From Ensifer adhaerens (GTDB taxonomy: Bacteria > Pseudomonadota > Alphaproteobacteria > Rhizobiales > Rhizobiaceae): a stretch of 64,000 bases of DNA. The stretch lies in contig NZ_PNFP01000015.1 of assembly GCF_002940685.1 (NCBI RefSeq), positions 1 to 64,000 of the forward strand, in the 5' to 3' direction. Below are positions 31,824 to 40,516 of this stretch, one piece after another; the first letter of the stretch is position 1, and every line of letters starts with the position of its first letter. The notes below the pieces were generated by a model that was not told the origin of the DNA, made no database searches, and saw only the letters and a program-made list of their open reading frames with translations. The translations under genes were made by a program, and so were the position numbers.

Positions 31824-31863
31824 CGGTGCACGGGGCGATCGTGTCGCCACACCCGTGCACCGC
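31823..31863. terminator. Long inverted repeat between hydrolase pseudogene and lipoprotein gene
   Basis: Perfect 12-bp arms GCGGTGCACGGG/CCCGTGCACCGC enclose a nested GGCGA/TCGCC stem. It sits between convergent genes, fitting a bidirectional terminator or a repeat element; no T-run follows on either strand. Confidence 0.5.
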
Positions 31864-31874
31864 GCAGAGGCTCG

Positions 31875-32144
31875 TCAGCTGTTGCCGGCCGGTCCGCTCT
31901 GGTCCATGCGGCGGCGGACAAGTTTGTAGGTGCGATCGGGCTGAACCTCGTAGGTTTCGTAGACCATCTGGCCCTCATGCATGAATCGGTTCTGGATCAT
32001 GGCGCCCGGTGCGGCCTGTGTCTTTCTGTTGGCTGCGTTCTCGCCGTAGGTGAGGCTCTGGGGCAGGGGTTCCAGGCTCTGCTGGGCGCTGTTGCAGCCG
32101 GTAAGCGCGAGTAGGCCGATGACGGCGATATAGGTCGGTTTCAT
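31875..32144 (-). CDS. Small lipoprotein, hypothetical
   Basis: The 89-aa protein has a lipoprotein signal peptide with lipobox LTGC (Cys17), so the mature form is about 73 residues anchored in the envelope. The mature part is hydrophilic, with QMVYETYEVQPDRTYKLVRRR near the end. AAGGA precedes the ATG. I do not recognise a named family; function unknown. Confidence 0.75.
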   Translation of the reverse strand: MKPTYIAVIGLLALTGCNSAQQSLEPLPQSLTYGENAANRKTQAAPGAMIQNRFMHEGQMVYETYEVQPDRTYKLVRRRMDQSGPAGNS

Positions 32145-32196
32145 TTTTCGGTCCTTGGTGGCTGTGACGTGATGTTGCGAGCGTGGAGCGGGCGCG

Positions 32197-32706
32197 CTAG
32201 CCGCGGGCGCGTTCCCTGGTCAGCTTTTCGAACTTCTTGATGGCGCGATCGCGCTTCAGGCGCGAGAGCCGTTGTGTCCAGAAGATGCCGTCGAGCTGGT
32301 CGATTTCGTGCTGCAGGCAGATCGCCATGAAGCCGTCGGCTTCCTCCTCGATCGTTTCGCCGGCAAGTGTCTGGTAACGGACGCGAACGGCGTTCGGCCG
32401 CTCGACCTCTTCCAGGATGCCCGGCATCGAGACGCTGCCTTCCGTGTGCGTCATCGTCTGGTCGCCATGCCAGACGACTTCCGGATTGACGAAGGTCCTG
32501 GCGCCGCTTTCGCGATCGAGCTCGATCACCGTCACGCGCTCCAGGATGCCGATATGCGGCGCCGTGATGCCGACGCCGGGGGCGGCCCGCATCGTGTCGA
32601 GAAGGTCGGTCGCCAGCGCCTCAAGCGCCGCGTCGAAACGGGTGACCGTCTCCGCCTTCCTCGTCAGCAACGGATTGGGAAAGCGGACAATGGGGCGAAT
32701 GGCCAT
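32197..32706 (-). CDS. Peptide deformylase-like protein lacking metal ligands
   Basis: The 169-aa product aligns along its whole length with peptide deformylase, which removes the N-formyl group from new proteins. The three active-site motifs are altered. Motif 1 reads GVGITAPHIG (residues 44-53; usual Gln is His51). Motif 2 reads TEGSVS, so the metal-ligand Cys is Ser91. Motif 3 reads QHEIDQ, so His133 and Glu134 remain but the second His is Gln137. Catalysis as a standard deformylase is unlikely. It may be a paralogue with a binding or regulatory role; a functional def elsewhere is presumed. Confidence 0.85.
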   Translation of the reverse strand: MAIRPIVRFPNPLLTRKAETVTRFDAALEALATDLLDTMRAAPGVGITAPHIGILERVTVIELDRESGARTFVNPEVVWHGDQTMTHTEGSVSMPGILEEVERPNAVRVRYQTLAGETIEEEADGFMAICLQHEIDQLDGIFWTQRLSRLKRDRAIKKFEKLTRERARG

Positions 32707-33024
32707 CAGATCTTCCTTGGCGGCGCGAATGGGTGTTGCACCTCCGTTATCGTGACTGAAGTGCTAGCCGATCGCGCGATCGATGTCGACTGTGTCGAGA
32801 TGCAGCCGTTTTTTCATGTATTTGCAACAGCTTGAATAAATCTGTTGTTGCGGCGCTCCGGGTGGTATCTGTGCTGTGGACCTCGGCAGGGCTTTGCGCT
32901 AGCAGGCTGTAGGTCCATGTTCTCGCTGAGCGCGGCGGACAGGTCCGGGCAACCGTCAGTGACGCATTCTTTCCGGCGCGCGAGGTGAACGGCCGGGAAG
33001 CAACCAATCGTTTCGAGGGCGCGC
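32707..33024 (+). other. Intergenic region upstream of mgtE
   Basis: A 318-base gap between divergent genes without a credible ORF. It holds an inverted repeat CAACAG/CTGTTG (32825-32830/32842-32847) and a GGACCT/AGGTCC pair (32878-32883/32911-32916) that could close a long hairpin in the mgtE leader. I do not recognise an M-box magnesium riboswitch. Confidence 0.4.
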
Positions 33025-34446
33025 ATGAGCAATACTGGGGACGACGACCGCGGCACAGAAGACGTCAAGGCCTTTGACGGATCGGACATTTATGCCGACG
33101 ACGGATCCGTCCGCTCCGATTTTCTCATGCATGTCGGCGCGGCGATCGCCGATCGCGATACGATCTATCTGCGCCAGCACGTTGCCCATCTGCATTCTTC
33201 TGAAATGGGCGACCTGCTCGAGGCGATCCAGCCCGATCAACGCCTTGCGCTCGTCTCGCTGCTTGGCAAGGAATTCGACCTTTCGGCGCTGACCGAAGTC
33301 GACGAGGCGATCCGCCTCGATATCGTCGAGCACATGCCGAATGAGCAGATCGCCGAAGCCATCGGCGAGATGGATTCGGACGACGCCGTCTACATTCTGG
33401 AAGACCTCGACCAGCAAGACCAGGACGAGATCCTGGCGAAACTGCCGTTTACCGAGCGGGTTCGCCTTCGTCGCTCGCTGGATTACCCCGAGAGCACGGC
33501 CGGCCGGCGCATGCAGACCGAGTTCGTGGCGGTGCCGCCGTTCTGGACCGTCGGCCAGACGATCGACTACATGCGCGAAGATGAAGATCTGCCGGAGAGT
33601 TTTACGCAGATCTTCGTGATCGATCCGACCTTCAAGCTGCTCGGTGCGATGGACCTCGACCGCATTCTGCGAACCAAACGCTCGGTCAAGGTCGATGCGA
33701 TCATGCACGACACGAGCCACGCCATTCCAGCGGAGATGGACCAGGAAGAGGCGGCGCAGCTTTTTGAACAGTACGACCTGCTTTCCGCCGCCGTGGTCGA
33801 CGACAACGGCAGGCTGGTCGGCGTGCTTACCATCGATGACGTCGTCGACGTCATTCAGGAGGAGGCGGAAGAGGACCTGTTGCGCCTGAGCGGCGTCGGC
33901 GACGAAGAATTGTCGGACTCGGTGGCGGAAGCGTCGCGCTCGCGCGTGCCCTGGCTGTTCATCAATTCGATGACCGCCTGCATTTCCGCCTCGGTCATCG
34001 GTCTCTTTGATGCGACGATTCAGCAGATCGTCGCCCTTGCCATCCTGATGCCGATCGTTGCCGGCATGGGCGGCAATGCCGGCTCGCAGACAATGACGGT
34101 TACCGTGCGCGCACTTGCAACGCGCGGCCTCGACATTCACAACGCGCCGCGCATCATACGGCGCGAGGCGGGTGTCGGATTGCTCAACGGCATGATCTTC
34201 GGCACGCTGATCGGGCTGCTCGCCGGTCTCTGGTTTCAGGATCCGAACATCGGCGGCATCATCGCCACGGCCATGCTGATCAACATGATGGCCGCGGCCC
34301 TTGGCGGCATCCTCGTGCCGCTCTGCCTCGACCGCTTCGGCGCCGACCCCGCCGTCTCTTCCGCCGTCTTCGTGACGGCCATCACCGATATCACCGGCTT
34401 CTTCAGTTTCCTCGGCATTGCCACCTGGTGGTTCCACGTCACGTAA
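33025..34446 (+). CDS. mgtE: Magnesium transporter MgtE
   Basis: The 473-aa protein has three parts: an N-terminal superhelical MgtE domain (about residues 40-150; LLEAIQPDQRLALVSLLG), two CBS domains that sense cytosolic Mg2+ (about 155-275), and five C-terminal transmembrane helices forming the pore (about 305-473; GMGGNAGSQTMTVTVRALA is the signature). Length and order are standard. A GAGGG site precedes the ATG. Neighbouring MerR gene is in the same orientation. Confidence 0.96.
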   Translation: MSNTGDDDRGTEDVKAFDGSDIYADDGSVRSDFLMHVGAAIADRDTIYLRQHVAHLHSSEMGDLLEAIQPDQRLALVSLLGKEFDLSALTEVDEAIRLDIVEHMPNEQIAEAIGEMDSDDAVYILEDLDQQDQDEILAKLPFTERVRLRRSLDYPESTAGRRMQTEFVAVPPFWTVGQTIDYMREDEDLPESFTQIFVIDPTFKLLGAMDLDRILRTKRSVKVDAIMHDTSHAIPAEMDQEEAAQLFEQYDLLSAAVVDDNGRLVGVLTIDDVVDVIQEEAEEDLLRLSGVGDEELSDSVAEASRSRVPWLFINSMTACISASVIGLFDATIQQIVALAILMPIVAGMGGNAGSQTMTVTVRALATRGLDIHNAPRIIRREAGVGLLNGMIFGTLIGLLAGLWFQDPNIGGIIATAMLINMMAAALGGILVPLCLDRFGADPAVSSAVFVTAITDITGFFSFLGIATWWFHVT

Positions 34447-34459
34447 CGTGGCGCGTTGT

Positions 34460-34475
34460 TTGACTTTTACGTCAA
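34460..34475 (+). promoter_or_regulatory. Candidate MerR-family operator
   Basis: TTGAC-N6-GTCAA is an inverted repeat 43 bases upstream of the MerR-type start. TTGACT can double as a -35, with GATAGT 17 bases later as a possible -10. Autoregulation by the downstream protein is plausible but inferred. Confidence 0.35.
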
Positions 34476-34517
34476 GGTCAACGATAGTGCATACGCAGGA
34501 ACACATGGAATGGCAGC

Positions 34518-34904
34518 GTGAATAAATACTATAGCATCACCGAATTGACGCGGGAATTCGGCATTTCCACCCGAACGCTGCGCTTCTATGAGGACGAGGG
34601 CCTCATCCACCCGGAGCGCCGTGGACGCACGCGCCTGTTCCGGCCGGCCGATCGCCGCCTCATTCAGGAAATTCTGCGCGGACGGCGCATCGGCTTCACC
34701 ATCGCCGAGATCCGTGAAATCATCCAGGTCTACAAGGACCCGCCCGGCGAACTCGGCCAGCTTCAGTTGCTGATGTCGCGCGTCGAGGAAAAGCGCGAAG
34801 AGCTGCGCCAGAAGCGCAAGGACATCGACGATACGCTGACGGAACTCGACAATGTCGAGGAGGCATGCCTGACGCGTCTGGCCGAGATCGGCGTCGGCAC
34901 CTGA
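34518..34904 (+). CDS. MerR-family transcriptional regulator (GTG start)
   Basis: The 128-aa protein has a winged helix-turn-helix (YSITELTREFGISTRTLRFY, residues 5-24, then DEGLIHPERRGRTRLF) and a long C-terminal dimerisation helix (about 75-120). It lacks the Cys clusters of metal sensors. The pattern resembles regulators of branched-chain amino acid or fatty acid degradation such as LiuR, but no target genes are adjacent. GTG at 34518 gives the conserved start. Confidence 0.88.
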   Translation: MNKYYSITELTREFGISTRTLRFYEDEGLIHPERRGRTRLFRPADRRLIQEILRGRRIGFTIAEIREIIQVYKDPPGELGQLQLLMSRVEEKREELRQKRKDIDDTLTELDNVEEACLTRLAEIGVGT

Positions 34905-34933
34905 AGGGCCGCTGGCTTATCGCCGGAAATTTT

Positions 34934-34961
34934 AAAGGGTAGCGTTCGCGCTGCCCTTTTT
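34934..34961. terminator. Terminator between MerR gene and methyltransferase-like gene
   Basis: An 11-bp stem AAAGGGTAGCG/CGCTGCCCTTT (one T-G pair) with a TTCG tetraloop, flanked by T-rich sequence on both strands, lies between convergent genes. Confidence 0.88.
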
Positions 34962-34984
34962 GCTGCGCGTATCCGAGGCGGCGT

Positions 34985-35458
34985 TCAGATCCAGCGGCTC
35001 GTGTGCCGGCAGTAGCGCTCGAACTCGAAGCCGAAGCGCGACAGCAGGTGCCGCTCTTCGTTGCGGATGGCAAACAGCGTCGTCAGCATCACGGCCGCGA
35101 TCGCCGTGATGAAGAACCAGGGATTGAGCGTTGCCAGGCCAAAACCGATCATCATCAGGGTGTAGCCGAGATAGATCGGGTTGCGGGTGAAGCGGAACGG
35201 GCCGTAGGTGACGAGGCAGGTTGCCGACCGATAGGGCATGACGGCGGTATGGCGGTCGAGCAGAGTCTTGACGGCCCAGAGATCCAGCCAGATGGCGGCG
35301 ACGATCAGAATGCCGCCGCTGATCCAGGGAAACCAGCCGTGGCCGTGGGCGACCGGAATGGGAAAGTGTCGCGCCAGCATGAGCGCCGCAAGCGTGGCGA
35401 CCCCGAAGAGAAGGGCCGGCCATGGGAAGTTCAGCGGCTTGGCACGATAGGCATTCAT
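34985..35458 (-). CDS. Isoprenylcysteine carboxyl methyltransferase-like membrane protein
   Basis: The 157-aa protein has four hydrophobic segments and the ICMT/PEMT-type signature GPFRFTRNPIYLGYTLMMIG followed by RNEERHLLSRFGFEFERYCR. Such proteins use SAM to methylate lipid-type substrates; the actual substrate is unknown. It begins three bases after the DUF1624 gene stop and is likely co-transcribed with it. Confidence 0.85.
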   Translation of the reverse strand: MNAYRAKPLNFPWPALLFGVATLAALMLARHFPIPVAHGHGWFPWISGGILIVAAIWLDLWAVKTLLDRHTAVMPYRSATCLVTYGPFRFTRNPIYLGYTLMMIGFGLATLNPWFFITAIAAVMLTTLFAIRNEERHLLSRFGFEFERYCRHTSRWI

Positions 35459-35461
35459 GTC

Positions 35462-36475
35462 CTAGTCCCCTGATTGCACGTTCATTGTGCATTGCTGCGC
35501 GATTCGCGCAATGCGTTCATCGGTGCTGACGTTGATCTCTCCCCTGTTCAGGCTGTCGAACAGGTTCTGTTCCACCAGGCGGTCGAGCGTGCAGCCGCAG
35601 AAGCTGTCGCACGGCACGGCCGGATTTCCCTGGTTGCAGGCTGCCACGCAATTGCTGCGGTACGCCTCCTTGGGATCCGGCAATGTCGGCGGTGAGATCA
35701 GCGAGAAGAGATAGACCAGTCCGATGAGCACGGGCTGGTGAATGAGGTATATGGCCAGACTGTGACGGCCGCCGAAGACAAGCGGCGTCGTCCACAGGCG
35801 GCCTTTGCCCTCTTTGGATGGCCGGCCCGCGAGCGCGGTGACGAGCCGCGCATGGAAGAGCTTGGCCGCACCGAGACCGAGCAGGAACGGCCCGAGCCAT
35901 GGCAGCAGCGGCACGTAGTCGTTGGACCGCGGCAGCGTCTCGGACAACCCGACCCACCAGAGCCAGGGCGCATCGAAGATCGGCGAGCGCAGGTAGAAGG
36001 GGGCTGCGATGGCAGCCGCGGCTGCGACGAAGGAAACGACGGCCGGAAGCCTGAGGAAAAGGAGACCGACCAGGCTTGCCGCGGCGATCGAATGCAGGAT
36101 GCCGAAGAAGATGAAGGTGCCCGGGAAGGCGAAATAGGTGGCAATCGTGATCAGCGCGGCGGCGCCGGCGATCTTGGCGAAACGGCGCAGGAACGCGTCG
36201 AACCGGATCCTCGGCCATTGCCCAAGCACGAGGCTGTAGCCTGCAAGAAACAGGAAGCTGCTGGCAATGAGACGGGCAAAGATCTTCCAGCCGCCGGTGC
36301 CGGCCGTGCCTGCTGCGACATAGCCGAAGAACTCGAGGTCCCAGACGAAGTGGTAGAGCGCCATCGCCAAAAGCGCGAGGCCCCGTGCGACATCGATGAA
36401 AGCGAGCCGTCCTCGCTGCCGCGCGGGCGGGGTCTCAGTTGCCGGGGAGGTCACGGTGATATCGGACATGGGCAT
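35462..36475 (-). CDS. DUF1624 / heparan-alpha-glucosaminide N-acetyltransferase-like membrane protein
   Basis: The 337-aa protein has about eight transmembrane helices, beginning at RLAFIDVARGLALLAMALYH, the hallmark of this acyltransferase-type family. Helices end near residue 260. The last 75 residues form a soluble Cys-rich tail (NCVAACNQGNPAVPCDSFCG plus a late Cys), which is unusual for the family and may form disulfides in the periplasm. Alternative start ATG at 36469. Substrate unknown. Confidence 0.82.
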   Translation of the reverse strand: MPMSDITVTSPATETPPARQRGRLAFIDVARGLALLAMALYHFVWDLEFFGYVAAGTAGTGGWKIFARLIASSFLFLAGYSLVLGQWPRIRFDAFLRRFAKIAGAAALITIATYFAFPGTFIFFGILHSIAAASLVGLLFLRLPAVVSFVAAAAAIAAPFYLRSPIFDAPWLWWVGLSETLPRSNDYVPLLPWLGPFLLGLGAAKLFHARLVTALAGRPSKEGKGRLWTTPLVFGGRHSLAIYLIHQPVLIGLVYLFSLISPPTLPDPKEAYRSNCVAACNQGNPAVPCDSFCGCTLDRLVEQNLFDSLNRGEINVSTDERIARIAQQCTMNVQSGD

Positions 36476-36598
36476 TCGCCATCCTGTTGGCGTGAGGAAG
36501 AGTGACAGGCCATGCTTGCGCCAGGCGAGCGTCGTCGGTGGGGTGAGCGTTGTGCGGGTGCGGGTTGGTCTCGTCCAGAGCGTCAGCCGCGCGTTTCG

Positions 36599-37291
36599 TC
36601 AGGGCGTGGCGTCCTGCAACAGCGCTGAGCGTGCCTCCGAGAAGAACTGCCGGCGGGTCAAGACGAAGATGACGAAGACGGTAAGTCCGACGAACACATA
36701 GGGACTGATAAACCAGCCGAGATAGCCGATCGACAGGAAGATCGCCCTCAGACCGGCATTGAAATGCTTGGCGGCGAGCACGTTCATGCGGATCGCCCGC
36801 TCGGCCGCCTTCTCCGCGGCCTTCGGGTCGCGCTGCATGTCTGCGGTCATCGGAATGCCGCCCATCAGGATCGAGCAGTAATTGAACAACCGGTAGGACC
36901 AGCCGAACTTGAAGAAGGAATAGCCGAAGAGGCAGGTGAGGCCTCCGACTTTGAGCTCGAACGCCGTCCGCCCGCCGTGGAAGACATAGGGCATGTCGGC
37001 AAAGATCATCTGCACCTGTTCGGTCGCGCCGAGCAGCGCGAAGCAGCCGCCGAGCGCGAAGATCGTCGTCGAGGCGAAGAAGGCGGTGCCGGCCTGTAGG
37101 CCGGCGATGATCTGCGTGTCGATCATTTTCAGGTCGCGGTTCAGCGAATTGCGGATCCAGCGGCCGCGATGCTCGTTCATGAGGCGGGTGAGACTCACCC
37201 GCTTGAAGCCGCGTGTGCCATCGGTCGCCCAGCTGAAGCCGGCCCAAAGCAGGATAAACACGACAAGCGCTATGTAATCTTCGAAGGTCAT
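36599..37291 (-). CDS. DUF599 family membrane protein
   Basis: The 230-aa protein has about four to five hydrophobic segments and conserved DUF599 features (MNEHRGRWIRNSLNRDLKMIDTQI, GYSFFKFGWSYRLFNY). The start MTFEDYIALVVF at 37291 is used; the frame extends to 37363 with unlikely sequence. Function unknown. A 123-base gap separates it from the downstream DUF1624 gene. Confidence 0.85.
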   Translation of the reverse strand: MTFEDYIALVVFILLWAGFSWATDGTRGFKRVSLTRLMNEHRGRWIRNSLNRDLKMIDTQIIAGLQAGTAFFASTTIFALGGCFALLGATEQVQMIFADMPYVFHGGRTAFELKVGGLTCLFGYSFFKFGWSYRLFNYCSILMGGIPMTADMQRDPKAAEKAAERAIRMNVLAAKHFNAGLRAIFLSIGYLGWFISPYVFVGLTVFVIFVLTRRQFFSEARSALLQDATP

Positions 37292-37573
37292 ACACGTGTT
37301 TTTGGCATGGCTTCTGGAAATTGCAAGGTGGCCGGGACGGCGTCGGAATCGGCAGCGCGTCAACTACTGTGATGAAATTGCGGCGGAATTTCTCTTCACT
37401 CCTTCCGGGGAATTGAGGGGTTTTCACCAGGATCCTGCGGAGGAACGCCGAAGCCTGACACCTTTCCGCCACATTCCCCCATTGCGCATTTACGCTTTCT
37501 TCAATATGCATGGCCCCAGACGCGGGCGCCCACTGTGCTGCCCGCGGCCGTTGAGAGTGTTTTCGGAGACATC

Positions 37574-37675
37574 ATGGACAATACAATTCAGAAGTCTTGC
37601 TGGGGCGTGACTGCACGCGCCGTAGCTGGTTTCGCTGGCGTTCTTGTTCTTGCTTATCTTTTCGGCGGCCTTTGA
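37574..37675 (+). CDS. 33-residue single-span membrane microprotein
   Basis: A short ORF encodes MDNTIQKSCWGVTARAVAGF followed by a hydrophobic stretch AGVLVLAYLFGGL and TGA. GGAGA lies five bases before the ATG, and a strong terminator follows 33 bases after the stop, so it looks like a complete tiny gene. Cys9 precedes the membrane span. No named family recognised; function unknown. Confidence 0.7.
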   Translation: MDNTIQKSCWGVTARAVAGFAGVLVLAYLFGGL

Positions 37676-37707
37676 TATCTAGTATCTAGACAAGTCCACT
37701 GATTGAC

Positions 37708-37739
37708 GGCGCGGCTTCGAAAGAGCCGCGCCTTTTTTT
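37708..37739 (+). terminator. Terminator after the microprotein gene
   Basis: A perfect 9-bp stem GGCGCGGCT/AGCCGCGCC with a 7-base loop is followed by seven Ts. Confidence 0.93.
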
Positions 37740-38024
37740 AATCCGGTCCTTGTTCATCGCCTGACGAGAATGTCGCACGAACGGGATCGAATGTCGGTTG
37801 ACCGCCTGAGCCCTTGCCCTGGGATCGCTTAGGCTTCGTTCCTATATCTGCTTAAAGGATTTCCTTAAATCGGCACCGATCTGAGGATAAAATCGTAGAG
37901 CAGATGTGAGGATATCACTGCGGTTCGCATAGACCGTGAAGCGTGATATCGAGGCAAATCGTGAATGCGGCGTTCGAGCGTTTGTGCCCGGACGCCGCGG
38001 GTCAGTCTCCGGGGCAGGCAGCTT
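37740..38024 (+). promoter_or_regulatory. sdaA upstream region with inverted repeat
   Basis: A 285-base leader. It contains a perfect 8-bp inverted repeat GATATCAC (37911-37918)/GTGATATC (37943-37950) enclosing CGGT/ACCG, and a CTATAT (37842-37847) matching the rhizobial -10 consensus without a good -35. No known riboswitch class is recognised. It may be an operator or an RNA structure controlling sdaA. Confidence 0.4.
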
Positions 38025-39425
<1,401 letters not shown>

Positions 39426-39551
39426 GCCTGACGGGGCTGTGTGCTCCCGGAGCCCGGAAGCCTGCGTTGTGCCTGGACCGTGCTGCGGTGATTGTGGATG
39501 AACGACGTCTGGCCGCTTGACCGCAACGGCCGGACGGGTGTTGAAAAAGCC

Positions 39552-39989
39552 ATGTCTCTTAATCTCATAAAGCTCTGCGTCGGAGCGGAATCGATCGAGG
39601 ACCTGCGCGAATGGGTTTCGCGCAAGGCGATGGCGGCCATGGCTGCCGGCCTCGAGCCCCATTCCTTCCACACCACGCGCATGGTGCCGAAACGCGTGGA
39701 GGAATTGCTGGAAGGCGGTTCGCTCTATTGGGTGATCAAGGGCAGCGTGCAGGCGCGCCAACCGCTGATCGGCATCGAGACCTTCACCGACGGCGAAGGC
39801 ATCGGGCGCTGCAATCTGCTATTGGGTCCGGAAGTGATCGAGACGGAACTGCAGCCGCGCCGCGCGTTCCAGGGATGGCGTTACCTGACCGCCAACGACG
39901 CTCCGCGCGACCTGGCGTCGCTGTCGGGGGGCGGTTCCGAGATGCCGCTCGAATTGCGGCGCGAACTGGCGGAACTCGGGCTTCTCTAG
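39552..39989 (+). CDS. DUF1489 family protein
   Basis: The 145-aa protein begins MSLNLIKLCVGAESIEDLRE; the upstream open frame to 39492 is dropped. Features such as HTTRMVPKRVEELLEGGSLYW, RCNLLLGPEVIETE and GWRYLTANDAPRDL match the alphaproteobacterial DUF1489 family. Function unknown. It is followed by a terminator shared with the convergent small gene. Confidence 0.88.
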   Translation: MSLNLIKLCVGAESIEDLREWVSRKAMAAMAAGLEPHSFHTTRMVPKRVEELLEGGSLYWVIKGSVQARQPLIGIETFTDGEGIGRCNLLLGPEVIETELQPRRAFQGWRYLTANDAPRDLASLSGGGSEMPLELRRELAELGLL

Positions 39990-40130
39990 AACGCGCCTGC
40001 CGAGCGCATCCGACTGAATCCCTGACGATCGACGGGCTGCCGTTGCTCCTTCAAAGCGGGGGCTTCTCTGGCGCTGGTGCTGGGCGAGCGCAGCTTGCGA
40101 GGCAGTGACAGCCGTTCAGCCGGAAAAGCA

Positions 40131-40155
40131 AAAAGGCGGCCATGGGCCGCCTTTT
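40131..40155. terminator. Bidirectional terminator
   Basis: A perfect 11-bp stem AAAAGGCGGCC/GGCCGCCTTTT with a 3-base loop lies between convergent genes; the A/T ends supply U-tracts in both directions. Confidence 0.9.
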
Positions 40156-40170
40156 GAACTTTATGAACTT

Positions 40171-40440
40171 TCAGGTGATCCGCATCTTCAACGGATGGCG
40201 CTGGTTTGGCGCCGTGACGTGAAGATGGATGCCGGCGCGCGGCTGGGTCGAGCGCCAGGCGCGGGCCCCATGCGTCAAGAGCATGCCGACGAGATCGCGT
40301 GTCTTGGCCTTCGATCGGTTGAGGCCGAGATCGGCGATGCGCATGGCCGCCTCGTGCAGGGGGTGCAGATTGATGCGCGACGGTTTGCCCCGTCGCCCCG
40401 GCAGCGGGGTGACACCCGGAACGTTCTCGTTCATTGCCAT
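40171..40440 (-). CDS. Small basic hypothetical protein
   Basis: The 89-aa protein begins MAMNENVPGVTPLPGRRGKP, with a weak GAGG site upstream; a second ATG two codons later is possible. It is rich in Arg/His and contains HEAAMRIADLGLNRSKAKTR. No transmembrane segment. It ends just before a shared terminator, which supports coding. Family not recognised. Confidence 0.6.
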   Translation of the reverse strand: MAMNENVPGVTPLPGRRGKPSRINLHPLHEAAMRIADLGLNRSKAKTRDLVGMLLTHGARAWRSTQPRAGIHLHVTAPNQRHPLKMRIT

Positions 40441-40477
40441 GATTAACCTCGTTACGCTGTACAAATCCGAGGAAGGA

Positions 40478-40502
40478 GGCCGGAAAACAAACACATCCGG
40501 CC
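40478..40502 (-). terminator. Possible terminator after the D,D-carboxypeptidase gene
   Basis: A 7-bp stem GGCCGGA/TCCGGCC with an 11-base T-rich loop lies 15 bases after the stop; only TCCTTCC follows. Weak. Confidence 0.4.
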
Positions 40503-40516
40503 GCCGAATTTCGTCG

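Noticed and set aside
32707-33024. M-box or other magnesium riboswitch before mgtE
   Set aside because: Only simple inverted repeats are seen; none of the conserved M-box segments could be recognised.
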